Shown piece by piece: positions 36,737-37,966 of a stretch of 37,966 nt of DNA. The position numbers were made by a program, and so were the translations under genes. The stretch covers positions 3,713-41,678 of the forward strand of contig MU602674.1 of the NCBI GenBank assembly GCA_025201865.1. Direction: 5' to 3'. The notes under the pieces are model-generated. The model searched no databases, was not told where the DNA came from, and saw only the letters and a program-made list of their open reading frames with translations. The stretch is from Ramicandelaber brevisporus. Its lineage: Eukaryota; Kickxellomycota; Ramicandelaberales; Ramicandelaberaceae. Numbering within the stretch: the first letter of the stretch is position 1; every line of letters starts with the position of its first letter.

Positions 36737-37807
36737 GTTTGAGAGCTTGGTGAGTAGTTTTTGAGAGTGTTTCGAGAGTGTCGAGTATCGAGTGTCGAGT
36801 GAATGTGATGATGTGGGAATGACTTGAGTGATGGTGAGAATGGAGATGATGATGGCGGCAAAGATGCGATGAGTGGAGATGTATTTATATCTCGCCGATG
36901 GAACAGGCACACGCTCGCAGTTTGGATATCGACATGCTATCGTCACCAGCCAGCGGCAGTGTGTGTCTGTGTGCCTGAGGTCTCATTTCGCAGATGCGGT
37001 CGAATGACGATGGATGCGTGGATGTGAGCGAGTGAGTGAGTGAGCGCGAGTCTTGGAATGTGCGGCAACGCATCCCCAAAACTGCCTCGAAACTGCCTCG
37101 AACACGGATGCCGGCAACATTCGACGAGGACTGCCCACGAGCACTCGCTTCCGCATACAGCACTGAGACTCAAACTCAATCTCAATCTGGCGCTGCTGTA
37201 GATGGTGGATGAAGCTGCAACTGGCCTGAAACAGCCACTGGGAATCATCTGCAGCTGCGACGGTGACTGCGACTGCGACTGCGATCTGGCGGTGCGTTGG
37301 GGGACGGAGGACGGTGCCCAATTCAGATCACGGGCACTCTCTTGTGGGAACGATCGCTTCTATCGCGCCGCCCACATTTGGAATGCTACAAAATACAAGA
37401 AGAGCAGCAAAAGTGTGCCACATCTGGTGGCTCGTCCCGTGATCTCTGCACATCCGCCGCTGCCACTGGCTGGGCAACTGCGTGTACTTGGCGAGCCATC
37501 GTGCGGATCCGATTCAGTTTGAACAGTCTCGCTGTTTTAAACAAAGTATGCTCTTAGCGCAGATTTGAAACAGTATGCTCAAGAATGGCACCACTGTCAC
37601 TGTAGAAGTTGCTGTCGCCAAGATGGCTATTGCCGGATGCTGATGAGCACTGCTGTGTAAAGTGCAATGAATCAAACTACCAACAATGAAGATGTCGCAC
37701 TCCTTGATTGATTTCTCTCGGCTCGAGTGTCTGTGACTATCAACAAACAAACTCTAATAGCCCCTTTGATCTCTTTCTTTACAAACAAATCTAAACAAAC
37801 CTCAACG
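36737..37807. other. gene-free spacer, secreted-protein gene to F-box gene
   Basis: A 1.07-kb divergent spacer. It contains the TATA box at 36882, GTGA/GAGT-type short repeats at about 36763-36800 and 37023-37045, an exact direct repeat AACTGCCTCGA (about 37080-37104), and a GACTGC hexamer run at about 37262-37284. Open frames such as the one at 37202 are repeat-driven and show no family features. The last 60 bases before 37808 are CT/A-rich like other leaders here. Confidence 0.5.
36882..36889 (-). promoter_or_regulatory. TATA box of the eight-cysteine secreted protein gene
   Basis: GATATAAATAC on the minus strand includes a consensus TATAAATA. It is 146 bases before the start codon, leaving room for a leader of about 110-120 bases. 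Confidence 0.55.
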
Positions 37808-37966
37808 ATGAGGCTGCTTAATCTGCCACGTGACATACTGCTGTACCTGACCGACTTCTTTACTGATGGTGAAGCGTTTCCGCTGCTCACGGTCTCCAGC
37901 CAGTTCCACGATTTGTTCGCTTGTGCAGTTTGGCGTATTGTCGACTCCAAACAATTCGCACTGGAC
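37808..37966 (+). CDS. F-box protein, 5' part only (cut by window end)
   Basis: The first 53 residues of a gene running off the right edge. It opens directly with an F-box: LPRDILLYLTDFF, then EAFPLLTVSSQFHDLFACAVWRIVDS. The second part aligns position by position with the F-box of the gene at 31703-33349 (VPVLTVNSTLHEIFAERIWRRLDS), so the two are likely paralogues. ATG 37808 is preceded by CAACG. Nothing can be said of the C-terminal substrate-binding region. Confidence 0.75.
   Translation, partial: MRLLNLPRDILLYLTDFFTDGEAFPLLTVSSQFHDLFACAVWRIVDSKQFALD

Noticed and set aside
37202-37522. Open frame of 106 codons with a GDCDCDCD-like segment.
   Set aside because: The segment comes from a GACTGC repeat; there is no signal peptide, domain or codon bias to support a gene.

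Overview
The window reads as nuclear DNA of a fungus, probably an early-diverging and intron-poor one; a Kickxellomycotina-like (Ramicandelaber-type) genome is my guess, not something the sequence proves. The signs are two nuclear-type tRNA genes with Pol III terminators, fungal and opisthokont housekeeping genes (EFL1/RIA1, an AAGAB/Irc6-type adaptin-binding protein, mitochondrial aconitase, a CBS-PB1 protein, Srv2/CAP, a CDP-alcohol phosphotransferase, a PKA catalytic subunit, glycogen branching enzyme, an M16 protease of the YOL098C/Sdd3 type), long uninterrupted reading frames, pyrimidine-rich leaders, many amino-acid homopolymer tracts, and a set of F-box genes.

Layout. 1-1,000: tRNA-Leu(AAG) and tRNA-Met(CAT), both on the minus strand. 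1,003-9,661: a small secreted six-cysteine protein; EFL1 (minus), divergent from the AAGAB-like gene (plus) across a 168-bp promoter; then aconitase (minus). I propose that aconitase has a short spliced first exon supplying its mitochondrial presequence. 10,596-20,468: a tail-anchored CBS/PB1 protein, an F-box/LRR-type gene (minus), CAP, and the choline/ethanolamine phosphotransferase. 20,822-31,455: an F-box-like protein with a 90-residue acidic tract, PKA with DMG in place of DFG, a short inverted-repeat element flanked by 12-bp direct repeats, glycogen branching enzyme (minus), and the M16 protease (plus). 31,703-37,966: a faster-changing end with two divergent F-box genes (one lacking an in-frame ATG), a collapsed Helitron helicase relic, a TATA-driven eight-cysteine secreted protein, and the start of another F-box gene cut by the window edge.

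How the genes fit together. There is no operon. CAP (adenylyl cyclase partner), PKA and the glycogen branching enzyme lie within about 10 kb and all connect to nutrient/cAMP control in yeast, but eukaryotic neighbours are usually unrelated. The housekeeping left and centre contrast with the F-box/transposon-relic right end, which looks like lineage-specific gene turnover. I saw no CRISPR array, rRNA gene, intact transposon or virus. The most notable signals are the hidden aconitase exon, the DMG kinase motif, the MITE-like element, the deleted Helitron and the F-box family.
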